A DNA stretch of 64,000 bases from Eublepharis macularius (GCF_028583425.1 NC_072795.1:4177001-4241000), one strand, 5' to 3'; numbered from the stretch's first letter, positions 53,310 through 64,000 are shown. Made by a program: numbers and translations. Notes: a model not told the origin generated them from the sequence alone.

Positions 53310-55440
53310 GTGATTCGCCGCTCGCTCCCTCGCCCGCCCGCCCGCTCCCTGCGCGCCGCCGCTCTCGTCGGGGCTTTGGCTGGGGCGCCCGCCGGGGCCG
53401 GCCCTCCCCGGGCGCCCGTGCGGGACTCCGCTGCCCTCTCCCTGCTGCGCCCGCCGCGCTCCGGCTCGGCCCCGCCGCGGGGTTCCCTCTCGCCCGGCCG
53501 CGGCAGGTGTCGGGGCCAGGACGCGGCGGCGGCTCTTCGGCTTGTTTTCGGGGGAGGCCGCGCTGGCTCCCCGGGCGCCGCCACCGCCGCCTCCCGCCGT
53601 CCCTCGCTCGGCGCCGGCTGGCCGTGGCTGCGCCGCGCGGGGCTCCCGGCTGCCGAGCGCCTTCCGTGCCGGGCGACGGGGAACCCCACGAGCCTCCCCC
53701 GGCCTCCCCGGCCGGGCTCCCGACGCACCCCCGGGGCTGTCTGGGCACCTGCCGTGGCGCATCGCGGGCCGGGCCGGGAGGTGCGCGACTCGGGGCTCGC
53801 GGGCTCCCCGTGGCCGGGGCGGTTCTGCCTGCCCGCCCGGCGGGAAGGGAGGCGCGGAAGGGGCGGCGGAGCCGTGTTCTCGCGTGTACGTGGGAATGGG
53901 GCCGTCCCGTGCAAAACCCGGAACGGGGCAGGAAAGGCCGGCGAAGCGGGCGGTGCATGGGGAGGGCGGCCGCAGAGTTTGGGAGGACCCTAAGATGTGT
54001 TTTGGAAAGGGGGGCGCAGAAGGGCTCGGAAGGTGGTCGGTTGCGTCTTGCTGAACGCGGAGAGGCGAGAGACTGTGGCTGTTTCCCGGGGCCGGGGGAG
54101 CCCGGCCAGGGACAGCTGCGCGGAGCCCGGCGTCGCTGGGGCAGCTCCGGGGCTGTCGTGAGCCCGGCTGCGGGGGCTTTTTCCCCGCCACGGCTCTCGG
54201 CTGCCGGCGGCTTCTCCTCTCGCCCGAGCCGGGCCAGAAGCTGTTGACAGCGGACAGTCTGGCTGCCGGGGGCGGCTGCTGCCTTCGCCCTCGCCCGGCA
54301 AACCCGGCTCGAGCCTGGTTCGGAACGGGGCTCGGGGTTGGGGTTGAACCCGGTGTGGCTGTTGAACCTGGGCCGGGCAGGTTCGCAGCCCCGGGCGGCT
54401 TGATGCCGGTTCGTTTCGGAGCCGGGCGAAGCCGGAGCGGATGGGAGAGCCGCCGAGGAGTAGCCGGGCTGCAGCGGGGAAGGCTGGCAGAGGGACCCGG
54501 TTGGCTGGCTGGCAACCCCGGCCCCCTCGCCTGCTCCGGAGTCAGCTGCCGCGGAATAACTAAACCCGAGCAGCTTGGCCCGGCTTGGAACCCCGCTTTT
54601 GCGATTGCTTCGGGTGACTCCGGAGCGGGGTAGTTACCCCTGTTGTGTAGGAGCCGGTTTTAGTATGGGTTTCTGCCGTCGCATCCCTGGTAGAGAGGGG
54701 AGAGCGATGGATGCGGGTAGACAGAGGGGGGACGCTGGCAAGGCAAGTCAGGTTGCTAGTCCGGCTGGAGGCTGAGCTCGCCCCCCGCCCGAGACCGGGG
54801 GATGTGGGGGGCAACTGCAGTGGACGCGACCCAGCGCTGATTTCACACGTTAGATAATGCGCGTTCGGTGCACTTTCGCCATCGTTAGCGCCTGGCTTTT
54901 CCTGGGCGAAACGAGAACGTCTGCTTGCGAACAAGTGCGTTGAAAATGCAACGCGTGTGGAAGCGGCCCCGATCCCTGCTCCGGGTGCCCTCGAGGCTTT
55001 CCCACGTATCTTATAACCAGCTAGTGTCGGGGCGGCGGAGGAAGAGCGCTTGTCGCTTAGAAAGGAGCGATCTTTGCTTCCCCTTCCTTCCACTACCCCT
55101 TCCTTAAAAAACCTTTATTTAAAACAAGCGAAAGAACTCGAATACGGTCCCCAGTCGGGAAGGGGTGCAGGGGGGGGGAACCCGCTTGTGCGGCGGGAGG
55201 AAAAGTGTGAAAACTCCGCTTTTGTTTTGAAATTGAAAGCTTCCAGCCTGGGCTCGAGTGCGCGGCGGAGGCCCTTTCGATGCGCCTCCTCTCGGAATGG
55301 GGGAGGGAGGGGGGGGCAGAAAAAAGACTTTGTTGTGCGAACTTGGCTGTAAACCTCCGTCTGTCGTGTGTGGATCAATCGCGGCCCCTGGCGGTGGGCT
55401 GCGGAATAGCACCCCTGGCTTCCCCTCCCCCACTTTCCCT

Positions 55441-55889
55441 CTTTGCTTACGCGTCTTTTCTTCTTTTTTTGCAATATCATGAAATAACTTTTATATCCTG
55501 GAAAAAGGATGTGGGCTAAGGAACAGTATCCGTTTTTAAAACAATTTCGGGTGGGGGGCACACCACCAAGCCCACCCCTCTAAAGGGGCTCCTTGAACCA
55601 AGCTGGGACGTTTGAAACTTACCAAATCCTTTATAAGAGTGACCTTGCCTGTCCAATAGATAGCATGAGGGCTCCGAGGGGGAAACTGAGTCACAGACTA
55701 CTGATGTCGTGGGAGAAGAGAGATTTGTGCCCCGGTTTCATGCAGCTTCAAGGACAATGCGTCCGCCGGACCAGCCTGTGTCTGTTTAAGCTTTTGTACA
55801 AAAATTAAGCTATGGAAGGAGGAAGGGTTTGCAAAGCCTTTAAAAGGAGGTCGAGAAATCCCACTTCCTTTAGAATGTAATAATAATAA
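55441..55889. other. No feature recognised
   Basis: Falling CpG density. A minus-strand donor-like sequence (GTAAGT) lies at about 55612-55617, without a recognised exon. Confidence 0.35.
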
Positions 55890-55985
55890 AATATTAGTAA
55901 TAACAATTTGCTTATATACCGCTCTTCTAGACAGATTAGTGCCCTGTTTAGAGCAGTGAACAAGGCCAGTGTTGTTGTTAGCCCC
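55890..55985 (-). mobile_element. tRNA-SINE tail part, reverse
   Basis: 'tatataccgctcttctagac' and 'agattagtgccctgtttaga', as at 26425. Confidence 0.6.
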
Positions 55986-55992
55986 ACATAGA

Positions 55993-56262
55993 GAGGGAAT
56001 CATAAAATCATAGGGTTGGAAGGGCCCTCCAGAGTCATCTAGTCAAACCCCCTAAGGCACCTCAAGGGTCATCTAGCCCAACCCCCTTCTCAAAGCAAGA
56101 AATTCACAGCTCGATTCCCCCCTCCAAGCCCCCCCCCCCATTGATCCCTGCTCTATGCCCAGAGTAAGGCAAAAAGCCTCCAATATCCCTGGCCAATCGG
56201 GCATGGAGGAAAACTCCTTCCTGACCCCAAAGTGGCAATCCGGCTACATTTTTCCTACCCCG
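55993..56262 (-). mobile_element. CR1 LINE 3' end
   Basis: 'gaatcataaaatcatagggt' is the reverse 3' tip, and 'cttcctgaccccaaagtggc' the inner 3' region. Confidence 0.85.
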
Positions 56263-57038
56263 GTGAGGTACAAAGGAGTTACAGGAAAGGGGGAGAAGAA
56301 AAAAGTTGTGCTTTTAAAAGGCTGATGGCTGCTTAATTTTTTCCATCACCATCAAAATGCATTCTGAGCCTTGATCTGGGGTATTAAAGTTTTAATTGTC
56401 GCTCAGGATATTGTAGTGAAGCCTTCAGATGAGAGGAAGACGCCTGTTCCCTTCCGGCGTGCCTTGAGAGCTTTTTCATTTTACAGCAGAAAAATTGCTT
56501 GAGATTATTTTTGACAATCTGATTACTGATGGCTCCTCCCCCCCCCCTTTGACCCTCTTCCCCCAAACTCTACTATGATGGTAAAAGGAGAGAGTGCAGA
56601 CGGGGAGAACAGGTGCGCTTTGCACATGGCTCCTTGTTACCTTTTATGCTTCTCTAGCTTTCAGTTGCAGTATATAAAGTTCCTGGTGCATGGATTAAAT
56701 TTTAATTTACTGCAATTCTATAAAGTATGCATGAACGGGTATTGCAAAATTCTCGTTCTTCTAAATGTAGGGATTGTGGCTTGGCAAAGAGGGCATGCAG
56801 AAGGTCCCAGATTTAGTCCACTGCTACCAGAGAATAGGCCATCTCTCCGAGAACCTGAAAGCTGCTGCTAGTTAAACAACATGGAACTGGCCAGCTTGTT
56901 CTTCTATAAGGCAGTTTCGTATGGGCAGTGTCACCCCCCAAAACGCATACACTAGTTTTTCCAGAGTCCCTTAGTATCCAAGAAGTCTGCATATTGAATG
57001 AGAAACCTTTTGCTATTTTTTCTCCCATGAGAAAGTGT
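56263..57038. other. Mostly unique; SINE head fragment at about 56785-56830
   Basis: 'gggcatgcagaaggtcccag' matches the 18436 SINE head. Nothing else is supported. Confidence 0.4.
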
Positions 57039-57047
57039 TAAAACTTT

Positions 57048-57284
57048 CCATGGTCATAGATCCAGAGGAGTTAGCCGTGTTAGTCTGTAGTTGCAAAATA
57101 GTAAAGAGTCCAGTAGCACTGTTAAGACTAACTTTATTGTAGCATAAGCTTTCGAGAACTGCAGCTCTCTTCGTCAAATGCATCTGACAATGCATTTGAC
57201 GAAGAGAGCTATGGTTTTCAAAAGCTTGTGCTGCAATAAAGTTGGTTAGTCTTAAAGGTTCTACTGGACTCTTTACTATTTTGC
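57048..57284. mobile_element. Hammerhead-like repeat, two-arm form, 9-bp duplication
   Basis: 237 bp between direct repeats 'taaaacttt' (57039-57047, 57285-57293). Left arm 'agatccagaggagttagccg', right arm to 'gactctttactattttgc'. Both cores have base changes. Confidence 0.75.
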
Positions 57285-57293
57285 TAAAACTTT

Positions 57294-60200
57294 AGCCGAA
57301 GGGAAAAAACAATTCAGCTCCCAAGGTTTAGTATCCCATAAAAGAATTCCATTTTGCTGGTTGAAGTGGGGTGGTGAATTGCAGAAAGAAACGTATCCCC
57401 GGCTTCCGTGTTAGGTGGTCTTGATGTCGATATTTTGAGGAGAAAATATGCCTATTATATAATGTTAGGAGCTTTGATTGAAGACGTGTTTAATTCAAGT
57501 GACAGCACACATTCGCAAGATTTATTCCCCCCCCCCAAAAAAAGACCAGCAGAAACAAAATAGAACACTCCAAACTCTGCGTGTATTTTTTTTCCAAAAG
57601 GGGAGGAAATAATGCCAGAGCGCAGCCAGTTCGCTTGCACGACTCCTGTTGCATTGAACGTGCCAGCACAGACCCCCGTTCATTTCAATGCAGACTGCAC
57701 CTTAGGATTTTGCACACTCGTTAAAAGGCGACACGCTGACATCCTAGCAAAGCAAAGCGCTGTCAGGAGGGGTTGTCTTTTCACTTTGAAATAAAGTCCA
57801 CAAATGAAAAAAATGGCTCCCCAGGAATAATTTTAAACTAACTCAAAACCAGACTAAGGGGCCCATCACGGAGGGAAGCGATCCAGCCGACGTTTGGCTC
57901 CTTTATGTCTCGCTGGGTTTATGGGGCACGATTTAAGCATACTCTTCTCTCCATTGAAATGAAAGGAGCTTTTGGGTTCTCTAACGTAGCCAGAGTGATG
58001 CCTTCTGGTTTGGCCTTTGATGCGCATCTGCTAAAATTATGAGTCAAGAAGAAGTTTGGGGGGGGAGAGGAAAAGATTCCTGTGACCGCTTTTGAATACC
58101 GAGGCAGTTTCAAATCCAACGTAGGAGAGTTTGCCATTGTGGGGGCAAAAAATTATCAACCACGTTAGGAACTTGCAAGAAGAATGCAGCGATGGTGTTT
58201 TCGGTAGTCAGCCTGCAGGCTGCCTATTTATTCTGCTTTTGCCTCCCACCAACTTTCACTTTGCTTTTGGGGTCAGTATCGTTTTGTGGTAGATGGGAGG
58301 AGAGAGTTTGTCCTTGGGGAAGTGGTTCTGGCCGCGCAGTACTGTTCTTACTCGGGTGTTTCTATTCCAAGCACCAGTTTTGTGAAATCTCAAATGTTTG
58401 CTTCCCTCCTGAAATGTATAAGCCTATAAATGTGAATCTCTTAAACCTCTTGGGCCTTTTGGATTTTTTTTTTTGTCCCAATCGACTCTGCAAATGGTCA
58501 TCCGGTTCGTGGAGCTGCTCCACCAAGTTGCAGGGACTCAAACGTCGTAGTTTGCAAAGATCTGTACGTCTTCTGTGATCATTTTTGTCACTGGATCATG
58601 CGCGAGGGACTGTTGGCTTCCTCTCTGTTCTAAATATGCGCATCGCTGGTGCCACTGCTTTGCGTGGGGTGGGAGGGTTGCACAGGTCCCACTTGGGCTG
58701 TTCTGGAGGGAAAGAGAGACTGGGAATGGGGGTAGAGGAAGAGCGTGTGTAAATGGAGAGGTCAGGCAGGAATGTTAATGGGATTCTCCCTTGATTCTGA
58801 AATTCCAAATTGCCTGACCCTTTTTTTAATGGGACAGTAGTGCGCATATGACAGTATATGACAGCGCCCCCCCCCCCATCCATCATTCCCATTTTTGGTT
58901 TCCTGGCTTTCTTCAGACTCTGCGCTTGTGAAATTTGCCGCAGTTTTTTTTTCAGTTCAGTCTTTTTTCCATTAAGAATTCTCATGAGCAAATACATATT
59001 GACTAAATCGCAGTGCAAAAAAAAAATGCACGGTGATTTACTTGATGCGCATACGCACTCGTGTGCCTTGGTAACCTGTAAGTGCTTAGCAGAAAAACTG
59101 CTGTCCAACCCCGCATGTGCCCTCACCAGTATTGTATGATTTCCAGGTTAAACTGGCAAGTGGGGGCGTGTGATGGAACCCAAAGAATAAGGCTGGGATG
59201 AGCACATTGGTTCATCCATGTCCCCGATCTTTAGAAACACGGTGTGATCCGCTCTTGCCCCTTCTGCACGTCACAGGATGAGATAGTCTTGGGTTTTTTT
59301 TTTAAGTGGCTGCTGTCCATCGGGTGAAGAAAGGCCGTCAGTGCTGAACCCACTTTCATTCATTGCTGCCATCAGGTGGCTGGCGGGGAGGCGGGGGGGG
59401 GAGAGTGTCTGTTTGTGTAGATCAGTGGTGTGGGAGTCCTTTGGGAGGCAGTTGCCGCCTGGCTTGAGAATCGGGTCTGATCCAGTTCTTCCCAACGTTC
59501 CAGCTTTGCCTGTATGTGGCCGTTCAGCCTTCCGTATATGTAATCTGGGAAGCTAAATTCAACATAGAGTTAAAGCTTTGGAGGTCTGGTTGGCCGCTGG
59601 GGCGGGTTGGGAGCGATTCCTCAAGGACGCTCAGGAGGAAGTAGAGCAGAGATGTTTGGAAGGGGTCCCCTTGGCTGGCCGATGTTGCAATAAAATCCGG
59701 AACAAGACACAAAATCCAAGTCATACCTTTTCGTGGGAGCCAACTTCAGTGACGCCAAGCCATCCGAAAGCTCGTCGAAACTCTTTGTCGTGCCAGATGT
59801 TACAAAAATGTAAACCATCGGGGCAGATTTTCCAGGCCGAGATCTCAGAGTCGGGACTCTCTCTGCCCTTCCCAATGTTAACATGGCTGCAGCTAGGTTT
59901 CCCAAATAGCCCCACCTGTGGGATGTGTGTGCCTGCTGTGCGCAAGTGTTCGTCTTGTCCACGCATTATGCGCTTTTTCGGATGCTTCTTTCCGCCTGGT
60001 TTTTACTCCTGGCATTAAATTCCTTTATGGCGTCACTGCTGCCGGCCAACCAGTGGCTCCCCGAGGAAAAGCTTGGAAGGTGTGTCTACTGCAGATGATC
60101 TGGATGTCTTAAAATCGCCCCCCTCCCAAAGTTCTGGGCCACTTAAGTTAGTCTTCCAAAGCTGATCATAGCCAGTGAAGAACTGGGTGGGGAAGGCTGA

Positions 60201-60415
60201 GATCAGGTGGAAAATCCAGAGCAAAGGGCGTCTTAAAACACCGACCTCTCTTGATAGCGTCTCTTACAGATAGGATAAAACAGATATTTCTTCTCTGGTC
60301 CCTCTTTGGATGACAGTTGTGGCATGGGACGTTAAGCCCTTCCCTGAGCCATTTTTTCTAACCCCAAAGAGCCCTGGGACAAGCATGCTGGTTCTGGGGA
60401 AACGATTGCAACTGG
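57294..60415. other. Unique sequence, no gene recognised
   Basis: About 3.1 kb with no clear repeat. Open frames up to 176 codons occur on both strands without recognised domains. May be intronic DNA downstream of the CpG island if the gene runs to the right. Confidence 0.4.
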
Positions 60416-60542
60416 GATCTTGCATCAGTATGTACATGCTATCAAGCCACAACCGACTGATGGGAACCTCAACCAGGGGCTTTCAAGGCAAGTGAGAAGC
60501 CGAGGTGGCTTGCCGGTGCCTTCTTCTGCACATAGATCCAGA

Positions 60543-61080
60543 GCAGTTAGCCGTGTTAGTCTGTAGTAGCAAAATAGCAAAGAGTCCAGTCGCCCCTTTA
60601 AGACTAACCAACTTTATTGTAGCATAAGCTTTCGAGAGCCACAACTCTCTTCATCAGATGCATCATCAGATGCATCTGACGAAGAGAGCTGTGGCTCTCG
60701 AAAGCTTATGCTACATCTGACGATGCATCTGACGAAGAGAGCTGTGGCTCTCGAAAGCTTGTGCTACATCTGACGATGCATCTGACGAAGAGAGCTGTGG
60801 CTCTCGAAAGCTTGTGCTACATCTGACGATGCATCTGACGAAGAGAGCTGTGGCTCTCGAAAGCTTATGCTACATCTGACGATGCATCTGACGAAGAGAG
60901 CTGTGGCTCTCGAAAGCTTGTGCTACATCTGACGATGCATCTGACGAAGAGAGCTGTGGCTCTCGAAAGCTTATGCTACATCTGACGATGCATCTGACGA
61001 AGAGAGCTGTGGCTCTCGAAAGCTTATGCTGCGATAAAGTTGGTTCGTCTTAAAGGGGTGACTGGACTCTGCAATTTTCC
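60543..61080. mobile_element. Hammerhead-like repeat with an expanded right arm
   Basis: Left arm 'agatccagagcagttagccg' to the reverse core at 60620-60657 (CTGATGA, A, GAGAG, six bases, CTCTC, GAAA, AGC-TTAT-GCT, A on the minus strand). The right side holds seven plus-strand cores in tandem, then 'gataaagttggttcgtctta' and 'gggtgactggactct'. Confidence 0.8.
60676..61046 (+). repeat. Seven tandem 53-bp units, each with a hammerhead-like core
   Basis: Cores start at 60676, 60729, 60782, 60835, 60888, 60941 and 60994. Each reads CTGACGA, A, GAGAGC-TGTG-GCTCTC, GAAA, AGC-TTAT (or TTGT)-GCT, then A (G in the last). The units are almost identical; the TATG/TGTG site alternates A,G,G,A,G,A,A. Linker 'catctgacgatgcat'. 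Confidence 0.9.
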
Positions 61081-61175
61081 TCTGCACAGCCTTCCGTGGT
61101 GGTTCCCCCATCCAAGTGCTGACCCTGCTTCGCTTCTGAGATCTAACAAGGTTGGCCCATGCCGTGCCTCCTTCC

Positions 61176-62104
61176 TTCCCAGAATCCCATGTGCTTGCTG
61201 TTTAAAGAGAAGAAGAAAAACTTAAACCTTACATACAGCTCCCAACAGTAGGTCTTTGTTCGGTATTTAGGGCAGGCCAGGCTAACTTGAGAAGCAGTGC
61301 CACCCTCCATTCTGGCCTTCATGTGACGTTCCCGTCTGCCACTATGCTGGCACGATTGGGGGTTGGACTAGATGACCCTGGAGGGCTCTTCCAACGCCTG
61401 TGATCCTATGATGTCCCTGCTTCAAGCCATCCCCTTCCTCCGCTGCCCATGGTAGCTTCAGACCCCCACCCCACCCCCGTCCCATCTCCACTTCTGCAGT
61501 GGAGTGTGCATGTGGTTTGCGTGGGATGGGACTGTACCGGATGCTGTGAGCAGAAGGTCCCATGACAGGTGAAAGCCTCGGGGCAGTGGGTTCCAAGGCA
61601 GAGCTCCTGCCTCCGTCCTTTTCAAGAGTCTTGCCTTAGATGCCAAACGTATTTGTCCCTGCGCATTTCCTGTTGTGGTGCAATTTGTCCCGGTAGGTTT
61701 GTGGCATGTGCCTGGCATCGTTGTGCCATCTCGGTGTGGGCGGCCACTGCACATGGGCGGTGGTGAGATGTGCTGCATTGCAGAGTCTCTCGCCCTGCAC
61801 TGGGTTCCAGTTTATCCCCGGCCCATTATTGGGGCTCGGCGCCATGAAGTTTGGCAGCGTTTGGGACTCACAGACGTTCCCCGGGTGCTGGCATGATAAG
61901 AATTTCTGCTGGCGGTTTTGCCGGAAGGAGGGGACTGCTTTTAAACTTCACCGTGGATAAAATTCTAGCAGAGGTTTTGGGAAAGGTTACTCGAAGAGCC
62001 GCTGGCACCTAAAGGTGCGAGGAGCACAATATGCACTGAAGGGGCTTGTGTGTGGCTTTCCCATCTGTGTGTACAGAGGGCTGTGCCATCTAACAGAAGA
62101 GGAA
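61176..62104. other. Unique sequence with a CR1 tip at 61358-61412
   Basis: 'gggttggactagatgaccct' and 'ggagggctcttccaacgcct' are a CR1 3' tip. Nothing else is recognised. Confidence 0.5.
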
Positions 62105-62277
62105 CCCTTCTGGATCATAGCAGTGATTCATTTAGTCCAGCATCCTGTCTTACACAGCGGCCAGTGAGTTACTCCGGAAAGCCCTCAGGGCACAGAGGCA
62201 AAGCCTTCCCCTGACATTTCCTCCTGGTGCTGCTACCGAGAGATAGACTGCCTCTGAAAGTGGAGGTTCCCTTTCGT
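62105..62277 (+). mobile_element. Interspersed repeat (TTTAGTCCAGCATCCTGT type)
   Basis: 'tttagtccagcatcctgtct', 'cacagcggccagtgagttac', 'gactgcctctgaaagtggag'. Common in squamates by recall; family unnamed. Confidence 0.5.
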
Positions 62278-62634
62278 CACGGCGTTAGCCGTGTTAGTCT
62301 GTAGTTGCAAAATAGTAAAGAGTCCAGTAGCACCTTCAAGACTAACCAACTTTATTGGAGCATAAGCTTTCGAGAACCATAGCTCTCTTCGTCAGACGTA
62401 GCAAAATCTTCCCATGGCCCTTACTGTGCCTAAAGTGTAGTGTATTCTCTGTAAAATAAAAAAGAGTCCAGTAGCACCTTTAACCAACTTTACTGTAGCA
62501 TAAGCTTTCGAGAACCACAGCTCTCTTCGTCAGATGCATTGTCTGCTTTCGAGAACCGCAGCTCTCTTCGTCAGATGTAGCAAAATCTTCCCATGGCCCT
62601 TACTGTGTCCAAAGAGTAGTGTATTCTCTTTGTG
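62278..62634 (-). mobile_element. Hammerhead-like repeats within a duplicated segment
   Basis: Reverse cores end at 62395, 62533 and about 62574. The flank 'gtagcaaaatcttcccatgg' with 'cccttactgtg' and 'gtagtgtattctct' occurs at 62398-62452 and again at 62577-62632, 179 bp apart, so flank and repeat were duplicated together. Confidence 0.75.
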
Positions 62635-62639
62635 TGTGA

Positions 62640-63399
62640 GCACGTTAAGCTGCCAGGCACAGAGTTAAATTATTGCTCCAGTGGCTCTCCAAGCTCTTGG
62701 ACAGCGACCTGTCCCATTTCGTCTGCCCTAGATGCTTAATCAATGGAGTTGCCAGCAACTGCAACTGGAAACGTGTGTCAGTGCAGTGCAGTGGGTTTTT
62801 CAAACTGCCGGGATGAATTTGGGACCTGTTAAAATGCAAGTTCCCCCCACCGTCCCCAGCTCTCATTCTTAGTTGCCTGGTGGGTAGGCCGGCCCAAAAG
62901 GCAGCATGCACGTTTAAGAAGTGCGCGGTTCCGCAGAGCTCGGAATTGTGACCCTTTCGGATGCTGTGTCAGGAAGTGGGGATTCAGCACATTGTAATTG
63001 TGGGAACCATGTGATTTTCTACTTGCAAGGGCCGCTGCTAACCAGCTCTCCCTTACGTGCTGCAGCATTTCCTAGAAGCACTCGTTGGCTCTGGCAGGAA
63101 TATATTCTGTACATTGGCCCAATCTAAAGGGTGAGGAGAGAGCAGGAAGCGAGAAAGGCTAAGCCAGTGGCACCCCAGTGTGTCCAGTCTGTGCTGGGAA
63201 AGTAGCTTCAAGCTTTTTAGAGAGTGTCCCCCTAGTTCCCTAGATCTTGTAAGGGACTGCAAACTGTTGGTCCTTCACGTTAAATGAAGGATGCTTAGAG
63301 AGGAAAATATTTTCAGCTGAACTCTGTCTTAAAAATGAGAGACACCTGCCCCCTGCTGTAGATTTTCTTCCACTCTGGCTTTTGAGAGAGGTCCTGACT
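62640..63399. other. No feature recognised
   Basis: Unique-looking sequence. Confidence 0.4.
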
Positions 63400-63800
63400 T
63401 GGTGGCCGAACGTCTGCTTGGCATGTAGAAAGTCTCAGATACAACCCTCGGTGTCCCTAGTCAAAAGTTTTAGGTGGGCAGCCGTGTTGGTCTGCAGTAG
63501 AACAGCAGGGTTTGAGTCCAGTGGCACCTTGGAGAGCCACAAGATTTCCAGGGTGGAAGCTTTCAAGAATCGAAACTTCTTTCTTCAGATACCTGACTCT
63601 TGAAAGCTTCCACCCTGGAAATCTTGTGGCTCTCCAAGGTGCCACTGGACTCAAATCCTGCTGTTCAGTCAAAAGGATTCCAGTAGATTTAAAAGACCTC
63701 TGCCAGAAGCCCTGGAGAGCGTTTGCCAGGCTGAGCAGGCCATGCTGACCTTGATGGACTGATGGTTTGATTCAGCGTCAGGCAGCTTCATGTTTTTGGG
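63400..63800 (+). mobile_element. SINE (GCATGTAGAAAGTC type) split by a hammerhead-like repeat
   Basis: Head 'gtctgcttggcatgtagaaa', tail part 'gatggactgatggtttgatt' and 'cagcgtcaggcagcttcatg'. Interrupted at 63468-63666. Confidence 0.6.
63468..63666. mobile_element. Hammerhead-like repeat, AAGAA/TTCTT subfamily, 9-bp duplication
   Basis: Direct repeat 'agtcaaaag' on both sides (63459-63467, 63667-63675). Arms 'gagtccagtggcaccttgga' and 'caaggtgccactggactcaa'. On the minus strand from 63588: CTGAAGA, AAGAA, seven bases, TTCTT, GAAA. Confidence 0.75.
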
Positions 63801-64000
63801 TATGTTCTTCTCGAAGGCAATTTTCCATGCCTTTATGCTTGTCATGCAATCTTGGTGCGCGGTAGCAGATTTCAGGGCACGTGAAACACGTTCCAGAGGC
63901 TGCATTCAGTAGCAGCATTAGCCAAACTCGCCGGGAATCTCCATTGCCCTGAGTAAGACGCAAGCGCACTTCACAAGAACCTTACGCTCCGCTGTCGCTA

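Larger units (their letters stand above)
51060..55440. promoter_or_regulatory. Large CpG island, candidate promoter and first exon of an unnamed gene
   Basis: About 4.4 kb of dense CpG with a core at 52.9-54.6 kb. Both strands show long open frames (up to 408 codons), as expected when stop codons are rare; they are Arg/Gly/Pro/Ala-rich and overlap in several frames, so none is taken as a protein. Contains a consensus CRE and E-box. The neighbouring repeat-poor region suggests a developmental or otherwise tightly regulated gene. Gene identity and direction unknown. Confidence 0.75.
60420..61175 (-). mobile_element. 5S-derived SINE, reverse, split by the tandem hammerhead-like element
   Basis: 60420-60542 has the reverse body ('aggtggcttgccggtgcctt') and 61081-61165 the reverse 5S head ('gaccctgcttcgcttctgag'). 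'tctgcaca' is repeated at 60535-60542 and 61081-61088. Confidence 0.7.

Noticed and set aside
52089-54515. Long open frames (up to 408 codons) on both strands in the CpG island
   Set aside because: Stops are rare in GC-rich DNA. The frames overlap on both strands, are Arg/Gly/Pro/Ala-rich and show no domain.
58596-59126. 176-codon minus-strand frame
   Set aside because: No recognised domain; crosses low-complexity C and T runs and is open in other frames as well.
60676-61046. CRISPR-like array
   Set aside because: Units are contiguous 53-bp repeats without unique spacers, in a vertebrate genome.

Overview
The window is nuclear DNA of a vertebrate, almost certainly a squamate reptile and perhaps a gecko-like lizard. 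The reason is its repeat set: tRNA-derived SINEs of the Sauria/ACA type, SINEs with a 5S rRNA-derived head, CR1 and L1 LINE ends, Penelope-like element relics, and many short inverted-repeat elements of the 'GTTGCCAGCTCCAGG' and 'CAGGGCTTTTTTTC' kinds. This comes from remembered consensus sequences, not a search. There are no operons, CRISPR arrays or bacterial features, and no complete protein-coding gene could be recognised.

Layout. 1-41.5 kb is repeat-dense intergenic or intronic DNA: SINEs, LINE 3' ends, nested inverted-repeat elements, two small CpG-rich patches (6.49-6.89 and 36.40-36.83 kb), a GTTT microsatellite (19.04-19.13 kb), and a GGAA-rich array of about 110-bp units (35.26-36.39 kb). 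Coding relics are fragments only: L1 ORF2 C-terminal pieces (0.95-1.5, 26.8-27.1, 33.1-34.4 kb), a CR1 ORF2 end (19.25-19.93 kb), two Penelope-like fragments (28.7-29.3 and 33.35-33.85 kb) and one unidentified open frame (32.70-33.12 kb). 41.6-50.8 kb is strikingly repeat-poor and AT-rich, with one CYP2-like exon relic near 44.3 kb. 51.06-55.44 kb is a large CpG island with a CRE and an E-box, the best candidate for a gene promoter and first exon; I could not name the gene. 55.5-64 kb is mostly single-copy with islands of repeats.

Main observation. A dispersed repeat family (the 'GAAAGCTTATGCTACAATAAA' family) carries a conserved stem-loop. It reads C-U-G-A-N-G-A, a stem of 5-6 bp, G-A-A-A, then a small AGC/GCU hairpin followed by A. 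That is the order of the hammerhead ribozyme core. The stem shows paired changes between copies, and several insertions have direct repeats of different lengths (8, 9, 9, 11, 14 bp), which suits retrotransposition better than cut-and-paste. The family has expanded in tandem twice here: seven 53-bp units at 60.68-61.05 kb and eight units of about 110 bp at 35.26-36.39 kb. Hammerhead motifs are known from Penelope-like elements, and fragments of such elements occur in this window. Activity is unproven, and stem I is not canonical.
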